Shown here: piece by piece, positions 20,676 to 29,983 of the stretch
How positions within the stretch are numbered: the first letter of the stretch is position 1
Layout: each line of letters starts with the position of its first letter
Assembly: GCA_965217935.1 (NCBI GenBank)
Contig: OZ244581.1
Coordinates: 3,472,001 to 3,536,000 of the forward strand
Source of the DNA: JBBROS01 sp965217935
GTDB taxonomy: Bacteria > Pseudomonadota > Alphaproteobacteria > Acetobacterales > Acetobacteraceae
Direction of reading: 5' to 3'
DNA: 64,000 nt
Position numbers and translations under genes: made by a program
Notes under the pieces: model-generated
Told to the model about the DNA's origin: nothing
The model's database searches: none
Seen by the model: the letters and a program-made list of their open reading frames with translations, nothing else

Positions 20676-21609
20676 TCATGCGGCCAAGGCTGCGACAAGG
20701 GCGCCGAGTAGGGCTCTGCCGCGTCGGCGCGCGTTGTGCACGGATCAGAAGAATTTGAGATAAAGCGGCAGCTTGTCCTGCGAGATGCCGCGGTGCGGGC
20801 GGAGCCAAGGTTGCAGCAGCGACCAGAACCCCTCGATGGTGTTGACGTGGACCTCGCAGAAGCCTTCCCCGTCCTCGTCGCGGGCGTATGCCTTGGGCGT
20901 GGCAGACGGTCTGGCGCCCGTAGCCCCAAGGCGGTAACCGGGCAGGAATACTATGCTCGTCGGTGTGGACGAGTACACCTAGGGCGACGGCTGCGGTGAT
21001 GATCGGCTTGATCGTGGCGGCTTGCACATTGGCCAGCATATGCAGGACCACCTGGCCACCGCGCTGGATCAGGCCAAGAATGAGCGTGGTTTGTCTTTCT
21101 CCAGCGTGCCGCGTCCCGGCGCGCCTGCCAGCCTGCGATACCTTGCGCGCCGTCCCTTTTGGCCACGTCGTCCGGCTGCCCCTTGTGCTCGGCAAACATG
21201 TAAACCTCATCAATTTCCACCTCGCCCGCCAGCTCCGCCCCCGGCGTTTTGGCGGCCAAACCGGGGCACCGCTGCTCCAGTATGGCCTGCACGTCCGAGA
21301 CGGCCACGCCCAGGTCACCCGCGATCTGCAGGTTGGACAGCTTCAGGCCCATGAAGGAGAGGCATAGCAGCCACACCCGCAACGGCTGACTGGCGATGCC
21401 CGGCCACCACCGGGCCGGTGAGGTCGTCGACGCCCCCAGCGCACGTCTTGCAGCGATCACGTTAGCGATGCGGCTGCGTGTCGTATCACCCGCCCTGGAC
21501 CACCGAGGAACTGGCGCATCCGGGGCAGCGCGCACCTTCCGACCAGCGATGCTGGCGCACAAAGGTGAAGCACTCGGCATCGTCCACCAGCCCGGAAAGA
21601 TTAATTAAG
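20676..21609 (-). pseudogene. IS1595 family transposase, decayed
   Basis: Read on the minus strand, successive pieces of an IS1595 transposase appear in different frames. They are the N-terminal zinc-ribbon region LVDDAECFTFVRQHRW...CPGC, then LRVWLLCLSFMGLKLSN, the catalytic start GEVEIDEVYMFAEHKGQP, then LILGLIQRGGQVVLHMLANV and finally FCEVHVNTIEGFWSLL and LRPHRGISQDKLPLYL. An in-frame TGA replaces a codon just before SVHNARRRGRALLGALVAAL. At least three frameshifts and one stop make it nonfunctional. No normal start codon is evident. Confidence 0.85.
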
Positions 21610-21846
21610 TTAGACGCAAGAATAAAGGCAAAGGCTCCTCGCATGCTTTAGCCATCACGCCAGACACCCGCCAGTAACACCACCCGGACTACCGCTTCGG
21701 AACCCGATGAAAGCCAAAGTAAACACGTGATGAGAGTACTAATACTAACGTTTCTCTTTTGCCCTAACAAATGACCCAATCAACATAAGAGCAAAGTTAT
21801 CTGCCTTAAAGATCGAGTTTTTGCAATCTAATCAATGCAACATGAT
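21610..21846. other. AT-rich gene-free stretch at the end of the insertion-sequence array
   Basis: About 237 bases, visibly more AT-rich than the surrounding chromosome, with no reading frame, RNA or inverted repeat that can be supported. Its composition resembles the orphan gene at 13350-13952 and it may be the far edge of the same acquired DNA. Confidence 0.5.
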
Positions 21847-22014
21847 TCATTCCTTATGAGGCTTACCCTCCTCGACGTATTCTGCCGGCGCCCCAGGCTT
21901 ATGGCTTACGTCCTTGCTGTGTCCGCCCAGTCCGCGGGCAGCGTCGGCGCTGCCGGTCTCGGGATTGGGCGCTCCGGTCGTGCCTGTCGGCTTCGGGGTC
22001 TCGGTTTCGGCCAT
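21847..22014 (-). CDS. Small hydrophilic protein of unknown function
   Basis: 55-residue, Pro/Gly/Glu/Lys-rich protein starting MAETETPKPTGTTGAPNPE and ending EEGKPHKE. ATG at 22014 with AAAGGAC about 6 bases upstream. No membrane helix or Cys is seen; it is probably intrinsically disordered. Divergent from lolA with 109 bases between starts. It is not recognised; the clean ribosome-binding site and the stop-free, biased composition support it being real. Confidence 0.55.
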   Translation of the reverse strand: MAETETPKPTGTTGAPNPETGSADAARGLGGHSKDVSHKPGAPAEYVEEGKPHKE

Positions 22015-22123
22015 GACGATGTCCTTTGCTGTCCGAGCTTGTTTACGCGGGACGGCGTGCGGGGTTCCAGGGTGCGTGCGCCCGGGGGTTAACCCTATGC
22101 TCGCGCGTTGCCACATTCAACCG

Positions 22124-22762
22124 ATGAACCGCCGTGCCTTTTTCCTCCTGCCGTTCGCGTTCGCGCCGTTCGCCGCCTTGGCGCAGGCGCCTGCCGCGGC
22201 GCTGTCGGCGCAAGACAGGGCCGACGTTGCCCGGATCGAGGCCTACCTCAATTCGGTACGCACCCTTCATGCGCGCTTCACGCAGGTCGCCCCGAACGGG
22301 TCCATCAGCCAGGGGCAGGCTTGGCTGGTGCGTCCGGGGCGGATGCGGTTCCAGTATGATCCGCCGGCGCCGTTCCTGCTCGTCGGAGGTCATGGGCTGC
22401 TGGTGTTCCATGACAGCCAGTTGCAGCAGACCAGCACCGTGCCGCTTGAGTCCACGCCGCTCGGTTTGCTGTTGCAGGACCATCTGCGACTGTCGGGGGA
22501 CATCACGATCGTCTCGTTCCAGCGGACGCCGGGGCAGATCTCGGTCGGGGTGGTCCGGACCCGGTCGCCGCAGGACGGCGTGCTGACGCTTGTGTTCTCG
22601 ACCGACCCGCTCGCGTTGCAGGCGTGGACGGTGCTGGACGCGCAACGGCATCTGACGCGGGTGGCTTTGTCCGATGTCAAGCTAGGGGACAGCTACCCGG
22701 ACAGCTTGTTCGAATTCGTCGACCCTAAATTCTTTCAGAACAATCGCGGCGGCAACGGCTGA
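22124..22762 (+). CDS. lolA: Outer-membrane lipoprotein carrier protein LolA family
   Basis: Periplasmic chaperone (212 residues) that accepts lipoproteins from LolCDE and delivers them to the outer membrane. A signal peptide (MNRRAFFLLPFAFAPFAALA, about 1-20) precedes the LolA fold: LNSVRTLHARFTQVAPNG, then GRMRFQYDPPAPFLLV and the late VALSDVKLGD. The ATG at 22124 is chosen because it begins the signal peptide; longer in-frame versions run into upstream non-coding DNA. Relevant to the several lipoproteins encoded at 47-49.6 kb. Confidence 0.9.
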   Translation: MNRRAFFLLPFAFAPFAALAQAPAAALSAQDRADVARIEAYLNSVRTLHARFTQVAPNGSISQGQAWLVRPGRMRFQYDPPAPFLLVGGHGLLVFHDSQLQQTSTVPLESTPLGLLLQDHLRLSGDITIVSFQRTPGQISVGVVRTRSPQDGVLTLVFSTDPLALQAWTVLDAQRHLTRVALSDVKLGDSYPDSLFEFVDPKFFQNNRGGNG

Positions 22763-22844
22763 GCAGGGTTGTCCCAGCCTGGACGCCGGCCAGGCAAAAA
22801 GGTCAATCTTGCAGCCCTAATGCGGTTTCAGGCATACTAACGAT

Positions 22845-23609
22845 ATGAAACCCCTGGTCGGGATATCCTGCTGCACCAAATTGTTTGGTACGTATGGCAT
22901 GGCGAACCATGCCGCGTCCGGCACCTATGTGCGCGCGACCGAGCAGGTTGTGGAAGCGATCCCGGTGCTGATCCCGGCGAGTGGGTCGGGCAGGGACGCT
23001 GAGGCGCTGTTGTCGAGCTTGGATGGCATCATTTTGACTGGCAGCCGGTCAAACGTTATGCCCAGCTTCTATGGCGGGCCGCCTCATGCCGAAGGCACGC
23101 CGGAAGATGAGGACCGCGACCAGATGACGTTGCCGCTGATCCGCGCGGCGATCGCTAGGGGCGTGCCGGTGCTTGCGATCTGCCGCGGGCTACAGGAGAT
23201 GAACGTGGCCTTGGGCGGGACGCTGCATCAGCGGTTGCAAGACCTGCCGGGCCGTTTGGACCACTCGACGCCGCTGCATCCCGACGCGCGCATCCGCACC
23301 GGCAAGGCGCATGGGCTGCGGGTTGAGCCCGGGTCGTGGCTGCACCGGATCGTGGGGTGCGGCAAGCTTATGGTGAATTCGCTGCACAACCAGGGGATTG
23401 ACCGGCTTGCGCCGGGACTGGCTGCGGAAGCGGTTGCGCCGGACGGGACGGTTGAGGCGGTCCGTTGCGTCAATTCGCCCGGGGTGGCGGTTGGGGTGCA
23501 GTGGCATCCGGAGTATGATTTCGAGACGGACGCTGTGTCTTGGGGCATTTTCGCGGCGTTCGGCGATGTGATGCGCGAACGCCGAGGGATGTTGCAGGCG
23601 GCGGAGTAG
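22845..23609 (+). CDS. Class I amidotransferase, gamma-glutamyl-GABA hydrolase type (peptidase C26)
   Basis: 254-residue cytoplasmic hydrolase related to PuuD, which cleaves gamma-glutamyl-GABA in putrescine breakdown. The nucleophile elbow is AICRGLQE with Cys113. The His/Glu of the triad are in VQWHPEYD (His221, Glu223). The substrate loop LTGSRSNV and the motif VNSLHNQGID are family-typical. No other putrescine genes are nearby, so the exact gamma-glutamyl substrate is uncertain. ATG at 22845. Confidence 0.9.
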   Translation: MKPLVGISCCTKLFGTYGMANHAASGTYVRATEQVVEAIPVLIPASGSGRDAEALLSSLDGIILTGSRSNVMPSFYGGPPHAEGTPEDEDRDQMTLPLIRAAIARGVPVLAICRGLQEMNVALGGTLHQRLQDLPGRLDHSTPLHPDARIRTGKAHGLRVEPGSWLHRIVGCGKLMVNSLHNQGIDRLAPGLAAEAVAPDGTVEAVRCVNSPGVAVGVQWHPEYDFETDAVSWGIFAAFGDVMRERRGMLQAAE

Positions 23610-23649
23610 TGTTGGCTGCTCGGCTTGCCGGCTGCACAAGCTTGGGGCG

Positions 23650-24063
23650 GTGCAGGCGATCACGCGGCAAGCCTATCGGCGCTACGTTGATGAACTCGGC
23701 TTCATGCCGATGCAGATGACGGAAGATTTTACGCCGAGGCTTGCGGCGGGCGAGGTTTGGATGGTCTCTCACGGCGAGGCCGATGTCGCGCTGGCGGTGT
23801 TGCTGCCCGGATTGGATCATCTGGTCATCTACAGCCTTGCCGTTTTGCCTCTTGAACAAGGGAGCGGGGTCGGGCGCTGGATGCTTGGTTTCGCCGCGGA
23901 GCGTGCGCGTTGTCTCGGATTGCCTGGCCTGCGGCTGTTCACCAATGCCTTGATGGCGCGAAACATTTAGATTTATCGGCAGACCGGTTTTTACGAGGTT
24001 CGGCGAAGGCCCAATCCGTATCGTCCGGGCTTTACGCTTGTCGATATGGCACGGGCGCTGTGA
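23650..24063 (+). pseudogene. GNAT acetyltransferase broken by an amber stop
   Basis: GNAT fold protein. RQAYRRYVDELGFMPMQM and the acetyl-CoA loop EQGSGVGRWML are present. An in-frame TAG at 23968-23970 falls exactly in the conserved N-x-x-L/I-Y segment (ALMARNI, stop, IYRQTGFYEVRR). Reading continues in frame to TGA at 24061-24063 with the normal family C-terminus. The N-terminus also looks shortened, and a +1 frame upstream (AARLAGCTSLG) suggests a second lesion near 23645. Either a pseudogene or, less likely, a readthrough gene. Confidence 0.75.
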
Positions 24064-24146
24064 GGGTCGCCCGGCTTATGGCTGGGCGGGAACTCATGGG
24101 CTGGAAAATGGTTTCATTCCGAGCGAGACTACAATAGGAGCGAGTC

Positions 24147-24497
24147 ATGGACGAGAATCGGTTTGAAGGAACGGCCCGCAACGTCGGCGGCAACATCAAG
24201 AGCACGGTCGGGGATTTGACCGGCGACGAAAAGATGCAGGCCGAGGGCATGATGGACCAGGGCGCGGGCAAGGCGCAGCGGGCTTATGGGCAGGCTGCCG
24301 ACAAGGCGCGGAGCGCTGCGGCCAGTGCCGGGGATTACGGCTCCGAGCTACTCGATACGGTTGAGGAGTATGGCGATATTCTGGCCGAGAAGATCGATGC
24401 GCGGCCGATCACATCGGTGCTGATCGCGGCGGGAGTTGGATTCCTGATCGCGATGGCGACGAAACCGTCTCCGAAGGTGGTTTACAAGCGGCGCTGA
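24147..24497 (+). CDS. CsbD-like stress protein with DUF883-type membrane tail
   Basis: 116-residue protein. The first half is a CsbD-like repeat (NRFEGTARNVGGNIKSTVGDLTGDEKMQAEG). The second half resembles DUF883/ElaB-YqjD proteins, with a helix and a C-terminal membrane segment (TSVLIAAGVGFLIAMA) followed by basic residues. Such proteins are general-stress induced and often inner-membrane anchored; the molecular role is unknown. AGGAGCG lies about 7 bases before the ATG at 24147. No partner genes adjoin. Confidence 0.85.
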   Translation: MDENRFEGTARNVGGNIKSTVGDLTGDEKMQAEGMMDQGAGKAQRAYGQAADKARSAAASAGDYGSELLDTVEEYGDILAEKIDARPITSVLIAAGVGFLIAMATKPSPKVVYKRR

Positions 24498-24547
24498 TCC
24501 GGCGGGCGACGGGGCGGGGCTGATTGCCACCCCATTGCTGCGAATCG

Positions 24548-25573
24548 CTATTTCAAGAAACCAACCATGCGTTCGGCTTCGGCCACGATGGGGTCAGCAA
24601 TTACTGATGCACGTGTCGCGCCTTGTTTTAAGATGTTGTCGATGTGGGCCGGGTTATCGAGCAACTGGCGGGTTTCGGCAGCGATAGGGGCGAGCCGGCT
24701 TATCATTGCCTCTGCCAGCGCTTCCTTAAACGCGCCGAAGCCCTTGCCTCCGTGATCGCGCAGGATAGCGAGCATCTCTCGACCTTCCAGTGCGGCCATG
24801 ATACCGACTAAGTTGCGTGCTTCTGGCCTGCCGGTCAGTCCGCCCGCTTCGCTCGGCAATGGTTCGGCATCCGTCTTGGCCCGGCGGATTTTTAGCGCGA
24901 TCGTGTCGGCATCGTCGGTCAGGTTGATGCGGCTCTGGTCGGAAGGGTCGGACTTGCTCATCTTCTTCGTGCCGTCACGCAAGCTCATGACCCGTGCGGC
25001 CTGGTCCATGATGACGGGTTCGATGGTGGGGAAGAACTCAACGCCGTAATCATGGTTGAATTTGGCCGCGATGTCGTTGGCCAGTTCCAGGTGCTGCCGC
25101 TGGTCGTCGCCGACCGGGACGCGGGTGGCGTGATAGGCCAGGATGTCGGCGGCCATGAGGTTCGGATAGATGTAAAGCCCGGCCGAGACGTTCTCGCGGT
25201 CCTTGCCGGCCTTGTCCTTGAACTGGGTCATGCGGTTCAGCCAGCCGAGCCGGGCGACGCAGGTGAAAATCCAGGCGAGGCGGGCGTGGGCTGGGACGGC
25301 GGATTGGTGGAACAGGATGTGCTTGTTCGGGTCGATGCCGCAGGCGATCAGGGCCGCGGCCATCTCGCGCGTGGCTGCGGCGAGGCGTGCCGGGTCTTGC
25401 CATTGGGTGATCGCGTGCAGGTCGACGACGCAGAAGATGCACTCGTGGTCCTGCTGCAGCGCCACCCAGTTGCGCACGGCGCCGAGGTAGTTGCCGAGGG
25501 TGGGCACGCCCGAGGGTTGGATGCCGGAAAAGATGCGCTGCATGGCCGGGTTTGTCCGCGCCTCGCGCGGCAT
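24548..25573 (-). CDS. trpS: Tryptophanyl-tRNA synthetase
   Basis: Class I aminoacyl-tRNA synthetase charging tRNA-Trp. The HIGH-like motif is PSGVPTLGNYLG and the KMSKS loop is KKMSKSDPSD; IFSGIQPSG is the family N-terminus. ATG at 25573 (341 residues) sits 2 bases after the murJ stop; a second ATG at 25543 (331 residues, MQRIFSGIQ) is equally compatible with family lengths. Last gene of the tsaD-rlmJ-gpsA-murJ-trpS run. Confidence 0.96.
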   Translation of the reverse strand: MPREARTNPAMQRIFSGIQPSGVPTLGNYLGAVRNWVALQQDHECIFCVVDLHAITQWQDPARLAAATREMAAALIACGIDPNKHILFHQSAVPAHARLAWIFTCVARLGWLNRMTQFKDKAGKDRENVSAGLYIYPNLMAADILAYHATRVPVGDDQRQHLELANDIAAKFNHDYGVEFFPTIEPVIMDQAARVMSLRDGTKKMSKSDPSDQSRINLTDDADTIALKIRRAKTDAEPLPSEAGGLTGRPEARNLVGIMAALEGREMLAILRDHGGKGFGAFKEALAEAMISRLAPIAAETRQLLDNPAHIDNILKQGATRASVIADPIVAEAERMVGFLK

Positions 25574-25575
25574 GG

Positions 25576-27114
25576 TCAAGCCCGTCTGCGGCGCACCATG
25601 ACCAGCAGGTCGCGGACGTCGAACCCGCCCAGGAGCTGGGCTGCCAGGCCGTAGGCGGCAAGGCCGCTGCCGACGAGACCGGCGAGCGCCGCCCAGCGGA
25701 GATGCCCGGCGAAGAGCGGCGCGATCCAGCGCTCGACGAGCACAAGGGCCGCCGCCATCGCGGCCGCGGCCATCGCGATCCGGCCCATGCGCCGGCGCAG
25801 CCGGGCGTCGACCGAGAGCCGTCCGTGCCGGGTCAGCAAGACGGCGAGGGTGACGACGTTGAAGATGGCGGAGAGGCTGGTGGCGGCTGCCGGGCCGACG
25901 TGTCGCAGCGGGACCATCAGCAGCAGATTGAGCGCGAGATTGAGGCCGATGGCGATCATGCCGACGCGCACGGGCGTCGAGGTGTCGCCGTGGGCGAAAA
26001 AGGCCGGGACTAGAACCTTCAGCAGCACGAAGGCCGGGAGGCCGAAGGCGTAGGCGGCGAGGGATTGGGCGCTGAGCATGGCGCTCTCCGGCCCGAACGC
26101 GCCGCGGCCGAACAGGACCAGCATGATCGGGCCGCCCGCCACAGCGAGCGCCAGGGCGGCGGGGATGGTCAGCACCAGCGCGATCTCGATGGCGCGGTTG
26201 AGGGATGCTATGGCCGCGTCTGTCTGGCCCGCGCGGGCCTGGCGCGACAGGGTTGGGAGCAGGGCAGTGCCGATGGCGGTGCCGATGACCCCTAGGGGGA
26301 GCTGGTTCACGCGGTCGGCGTAGTAGAGCAGGCTGGCGGAGCCGGGGGGGAGCAGGGTGACGATCACGACGTCGACGGCGAGGTTGAGCTGCGTCACGCC
26401 GGCGCCGAGCAGGCCGGGTCCCATGCGGCGCAGGAGCAGGCGGACGCGAGGGGTGAGGCGGGGACGCGGGATGCGGAGCGCCATCCCGGCGCGGCGCACC
26501 GCCCAGGCCAGCAGGGCGAGTTGCAGCACCCCGGAGGCGGTGACGCCCCAGGACAGGGCGTGGCCCACGGTGGGCACGTAGGGGGTGAGCAGCAGCATCG
26601 CCGCGATGGAGACGCCGTTGAACACCAGGGGGGCGGCGGCGGCGGCGGCGAAGCGGTCGAGGCCGTTCAGGACGCCGGAGAGCAGGGCGGCGAGGCAGAT
26701 GAGGAACACGTAGGGGAAGGTGATCCGGGCCAGGGCGACGGTCAGCTCCTGCTTGCCGGGGATGTCGGAGAAGCCTGGCGCCAGGATGTCCATGAGTTGC
26801 GGCATGAATAGTTCGCCGAGGAGGGTGAGCAGCAGCAGCCAGAAGGCCATGACGGCGATGGTCTCCCCGGCGAACTGCTTGGCCGCTGGCTGGCCGTTGG
26901 TGGCGAGGATGCCGGAGAACTCCGGCACGAAGGCGGCGTTGAACGCGCCCTCTCCGAACAGGCGGCGGAACAGGTTGGGGACGCGCAGGGCGACGAAGAA
27001 GGCATCGGCCACGGGGCCGGTGCCGGCCAGGGCGGCGATCAGGATGTCGCGCAGGAAGCCGAGCAGGCGGCTCGCCATGGTCCAGCCGCCGACGGTGACG
27101 ATGCCGCGGAGCAC
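25576..27114 (-). CDS. murJ: Lipid II flippase MurJ (MviN)
   Basis: Polytopic inner-membrane protein (512 residues, about 14 helices) that moves lipid II to the periplasmic face for peptidoglycan synthesis. N-terminal signature VGGWTMASRLLGFLRDILIA, then VADAFFVALRVPNLFRRLFGEGAFNAAFVP (given here as family hallmark across about 36-65), and YADRVNQLPLGVIGTAIGT at about 265-283. The start follows the gpsA stop directly and the gene ends just before trpS, so it is in one transcription unit with them. Confidence 0.96.
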   Translation of the reverse strand: MLRGIVTVGGWTMASRLLGFLRDILIAALAGTGPVADAFFVALRVPNLFRRLFGEGAFNAAFVPEFSGILATNGQPAAKQFAGETIAVMAFWLLLLTLLGELFMPQLMDILAPGFSDIPGKQELTVALARITFPYVFLICLAALLSGVLNGLDRFAAAAAAPLVFNGVSIAAMLLLTPYVPTVGHALSWGVTASGVLQLALLAWAVRRAGMALRIPRPRLTPRVRLLLRRMGPGLLGAGVTQLNLAVDVVIVTLLPPGSASLLYYADRVNQLPLGVIGTAIGTALLPTLSRQARAGQTDAAIASLNRAIEIALVLTIPAALALAVAGGPIMLVLFGRGAFGPESAMLSAQSLAAYAFGLPAFVLLKVLVPAFFAHGDTSTPVRVGMIAIGLNLALNLLLMVPLRHVGPAAATSLSAIFNVVTLAVLLTRHGRLSVDARLRRRMGRIAMAAAAMAAALVLVERWIAPLFAGHLRWAALAGLVGSGLAAYGLAAQLLGGFDVRDLLVMVRRRRA

Positions 27115-28059
27115 CTATTCGTCCCGCATGGGCCGGGCCAGCAGGGCGGCAATGGCTTGGCCCGGCGTGGTTGCGCCCGCGAGCAGGCGTGCCACGGCGG
27201 CGCAGACCGGCAGGTCCTGGCCGGGAGCGCGGGCCAGCAGGGCAGGGGCGGCGCCGACGCCTTCCACGGCGCCGCCGCTGCTTGATATGGCGTTCGCCAG
27301 CGTCTCTCCCCGCCCGAGGGCGAGGCCGCAGCGGAAGTTCCGGCTTGATGCGCCGGTGCAGGTCAGCAGCAGGTCGCCCAAGCCGGAGAGGCCCGCCACC
27401 GTTTCGCTTCTGCCGCCCAACGCCGTCACTAGCCGTCCCAGCTCCGCCAAGCCGCGCGTGACCAGGCCGGCGCGGGCGTTCTCTCCGAGGCCGACGCCGA
27501 TCACCACCCCGGCGGCGATGGCGATGACGTTCTTCGCCGCGCCGCCCACTTGCGCGCCCACCGGGTCGTCGTTGCCGTAGAGGCGGAAGGCGGGCGTGCC
27601 GAGCATGTCGATCAGCAGCGCCCGCAGGCTGGGGTCCCTGGCCGCGACCACGGCGGCTGCCGGCAGGCCGGCGGCGACTTCGTGGGCGAAGTTCGGTCCG
27701 GTCAGGACTGCGGACGGCGCTCCGGGGTGAACGTCCTTTAGAACTTCGAGCGGCAGGCGCGACGTGCCGGGCTCCAGCCCTTTGGCGCAGAGCAGCAACG
27801 GCGCCCTGGGCCGCATCCGTTCCAACACCTCGCGCAGATCATGCATTGGCACCGCGACGACGACGGCGCCGGCGTCCTGATCGGGCAGGGTCCGGGGCAG
27901 ACGGATGGCGTCCGGCAGGGCAAAGCCGGGCAAGCGGGGGCTGACTCGGCCCGGCAGCGGCGAGCGCGACCACAGGCTCGTCTCGCAGCCGGCCCGGTGC
28001 GCCTGCAGGGCCAGCGCCGTGCCCCACGCGCCTGCGCCGACGACGGCCAGCTTACTCAT
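27115..28059 (-). CDS. gpsA: NAD(P)H-dependent glycerol-3-phosphate dehydrogenase
   Basis: Reduces dihydroxyacetone phosphate to sn-glycerol 3-phosphate for phospholipid synthesis (314 residues). The N-terminal Rossmann motif VGAGAWGTALA (6-16), the substrate/catalytic segments CAKGLEPG and LTGPNFAHEVAAGLP, and GGAAKNVIAIAAGVVIGVG with the catalytic Lys are all present. Its start overlaps the rlmJ stop by 8 bases and murJ begins right after its stop. Confidence 0.95.
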   Translation of the reverse strand: MSKLAVVGAGAWGTALALQAHRAGCETSLWSRSPLPGRVSPRLPGFALPDAIRLPRTLPDQDAGAVVVAVPMHDLREVLERMRPRAPLLLCAKGLEPGTSRLPLEVLKDVHPGAPSAVLTGPNFAHEVAAGLPAAAVVAARDPSLRALLIDMLGTPAFRLYGNDDPVGAQVGGAAKNVIAIAAGVVIGVGLGENARAGLVTRGLAELGRLVTALGGRSETVAGLSGLGDLLLTCTGASSRNFRCGLALGRGETLANAISSSGGAVEGVGAAPALLARAPGQDLPVCAAVARLLAGATTPGQAIAALLARPMRDE

Positions 28060-28858
28060 CGGCGATGCGCAGCAGCGCGGACCCGGCGCCGTGCTCCCCG
28101 AACGCCTGTTGCAGCGCGGTCAGGATGGGCGTCGCCGTCTCCTCGAGGCCGAAGGGCGGATTGCGCAGCAGCAGGCCGCAGCCGTTCAGCCGGGCCGGGT
28201 CGGTCGGCGGGCGGCGCCACAGTTCCAGCGCGACGATGTCCCGCAGCCCACTCTGCTGCACGGCGCGGTGGAAGGCGTTGACTGGGCTACGGTGCTTGAT
28301 CGGATACCATGCGGCGTAGACGCCGGGGGAGAAGCGGCGTGCCGCTGTTTGCAGCGCCGTCAGGACGCGGGCGAACTCGCCGTCGGCTTCGTAGGGGGGG
28401 TCGATCAGCACCAGTCCGCGCCGCTGCGCCGGCGGCAGCAAGGCGCCGACCGCCTCGTAGCCGTCGCGGCGATGCACGGAGACCAGGGGGTCGTTGCGGA
28501 ACAGCCGGCGGAGTGCGGCATGGTCGTCCGGGTGCAGCTCGCAACAGGCGAGGACGTCGCCGGGGCGCAGGCAGGCTCGCAGGATGTTGGGCGAGCCGGG
28601 GTAGAGGCCGAGGCGCTGCACCAGGGCGACGTAATCACTAAGCGGCGGCGGAGGCGGGATCAGGCGGGCGATGCCGTCGCGCCATTCCCCGGTGCGCTCG
28701 GCTTCGGCCATCAGGTCGTAGGCGCCGCGCCCGGCGTGGGTGTCGAGCACGAAGAGGGCGGCCGGCTTGCGCTGCATCAGCCTGAGGACCGAGAGCAGCA
28801 GGGCGTGCTTCATGCAGTCGGCGAAGTTGCCGGCGTGAAAGGCGTGGCGGTAGTTCAA
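28052..28858 (-). CDS. rlmJ: 23S rRNA (adenine-2030-N6)-methyltransferase RlmJ
   Basis: 268-residue SAM-dependent methyltransferase acting on A2030 of 23S rRNA. The family N-terminus MNYRHAFHAGNFADCMKHA is present, followed by FVLDTHAGRGAYDL and the catalytic DPPY in LVLIDPPYEAD. Three bases separate it from the tsaD stop and it overlaps gpsA by 8 bases. The location in an envelope/translation operon is common in this lineage. Confidence 0.94.
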   Translation of the reverse strand: MNYRHAFHAGNFADCMKHALLLSVLRLMQRKPAALFVLDTHAGRGAYDLMAEAERTGEWRDGIARLIPPPPPLSDYVALVQRLGLYPGSPNILRACLRPGDVLACCELHPDDHAALRRLFRNDPLVSVHRRDGYEAVGALLPPAQRRGLVLIDPPYEADGEFARVLTALQTAARRFSPGVYAAWYPIKHRSPVNAFHRAVQQSGLRDIVALELWRRPPTDPARLNGCGLLLRNPPFGLEETATPILTALQQAFGEHGAGSALLRIADE

Positions 28859-28861
28859 GCT

Positions 28862-29959
28862 TCAGACGCTCGGCACTATCGCTGCGTCCGGCGCGCCCGT
28901 CATCTCCGCCAGCGGCCAGCGGGGGCGGGGCGGCGTGTCGAGCGGATCGGACAGCCCCAGCCGCAAGCGCTCCAGCGCCGCCCAGGCCACCATCACCGCG
29001 TTGTCGGTGCATAAGCGGATCGGCGGCGCCGCCATCGGCACCGCCGCACGGTCCGCCGCCGCGGCCAGCGCCGCGCGCACGGCCTGGTTGGCCGCGACGC
29101 CGCCGGCGACCACCAGCAAGCGGGCCTCCGGCATCATCGCGAGCGCGTGGGCGGCGCGGTCCGCCAGCACGGAGGCGACGGCGGCCTGGAACCCGGCGGC
29201 GATGTCGGCCGCGGCCTGTATCGGCAGAGCGCCGTCCGGGAAGGTTGCAAGACGGTGGGCGACCGCGGTTTTCAGGCCGGAGAAGCTGAAGTCGCAGCCC
29301 GCGCGTCCGAGCAGGGGCCTTGGGAACGGCTCCCGGGCCGGGTCGCCTTGCGCGGCCAGGCGTTCCAGGGCGGGGCCGCCGGGCCACGGCAGGCCGAGCA
29401 GCTTGCCGACCTTGTCGAAGGCTTCGCCCACCGCGTCGTCTATAGTGCCGCCGAGCCGGCGGTAGCGGCCCACGGCCTCGACCGCGACGCATTGGCAATG
29501 GCCGCCGGACAGCAGCAGCAGCAGATAGGGGAACGCGGCGCCGCCGGGGGTCAGGCCGGGTAGGCGGGCGGTGAGCGCGTGCGCTTCCAGGTGATTGACG
29601 GCGACGAAGGGCAGGCCGTGCGCCAAGGCCACCCCCTTTGCGAACCCGGCGCCGACGATCAATCCGCCGATCAGGCCCGGCCCGCAGCTTGCGCCGACGC
29701 CGCCGAGGCCCGCCGGCTCGACGCCCGCTTGCGACAGGACGCGGGCCACCATGCCCGGCAGGTGCAGCAGATGCGCGCGGGCGGCGACTTCCGGCACGAC
29801 GCCGCCGAACGGGGCGTGCTCGGCTTGCTGGCTCAGCACGGCCTCGGCGAGCACCTGGCCGTCCTGGCCGAGCACCGCCGCCGCGGTCTCGTCGCACGAG
29901 CTCTCGATCCCCAGCACCGGTCCCGCCAGAGGCTGCAACGCCTTGCCCTTCCCAACCAA
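28862..29959 (-). CDS. tsaD: tRNA N6-adenosine threonylcarbamoyltransferase TsaD
   Basis: Transfers the threonylcarbamoyl group to A37 of ANN-decoding tRNAs, with TsaB and TsaE. 365 residues, slightly longer than usual. GIESSCDETAAAV begins the ASKHA fold; the metal-binding histidines are in VNHLEAHALTARL; LLLSGGHCQ and CTDNAVMVAWAAL are the other signatures. It is divergent from hemC with 24 bases between start codons, so the two promoters must overlap the opposite coding regions or be very compact. Confidence 0.96.
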   Translation of the reverse strand: MVGKGKALQPLAGPVLGIESSCDETAAAVLGQDGQVLAEAVLSQQAEHAPFGGVVPEVAARAHLLHLPGMVARVLSQAGVEPAGLGGVGASCGPGLIGGLIVGAGFAKGVALAHGLPFVAVNHLEAHALTARLPGLTPGGAAFPYLLLLLSGGHCQCVAVEAVGRYRRLGGTIDDAVGEAFDKVGKLLGLPWPGGPALERLAAQGDPAREPFPRPLLGRAGCDFSFSGLKTAVAHRLATFPDGALPIQAAADIAAGFQAAVASVLADRAAHALAMMPEARLLVVAGGVAANQAVRAALAAAADRAAVPMAAPPIRLCTDNAVMVAWAALERLRLGLSDPLDTPPRPRWPLAEMTGAPDAAIVPSV

Positions 29960-29983
29960 GGCCCGATCTCATAGGACATCGCC

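Noticed and set aside
22763..22800. Hairpin GCCTGG...CCAGGC followed by AAAAA after lolA
   Set aside because: The tract is A on the coding strand, so it cannot end the lolA transcript, and no minus-strand gene would use it.
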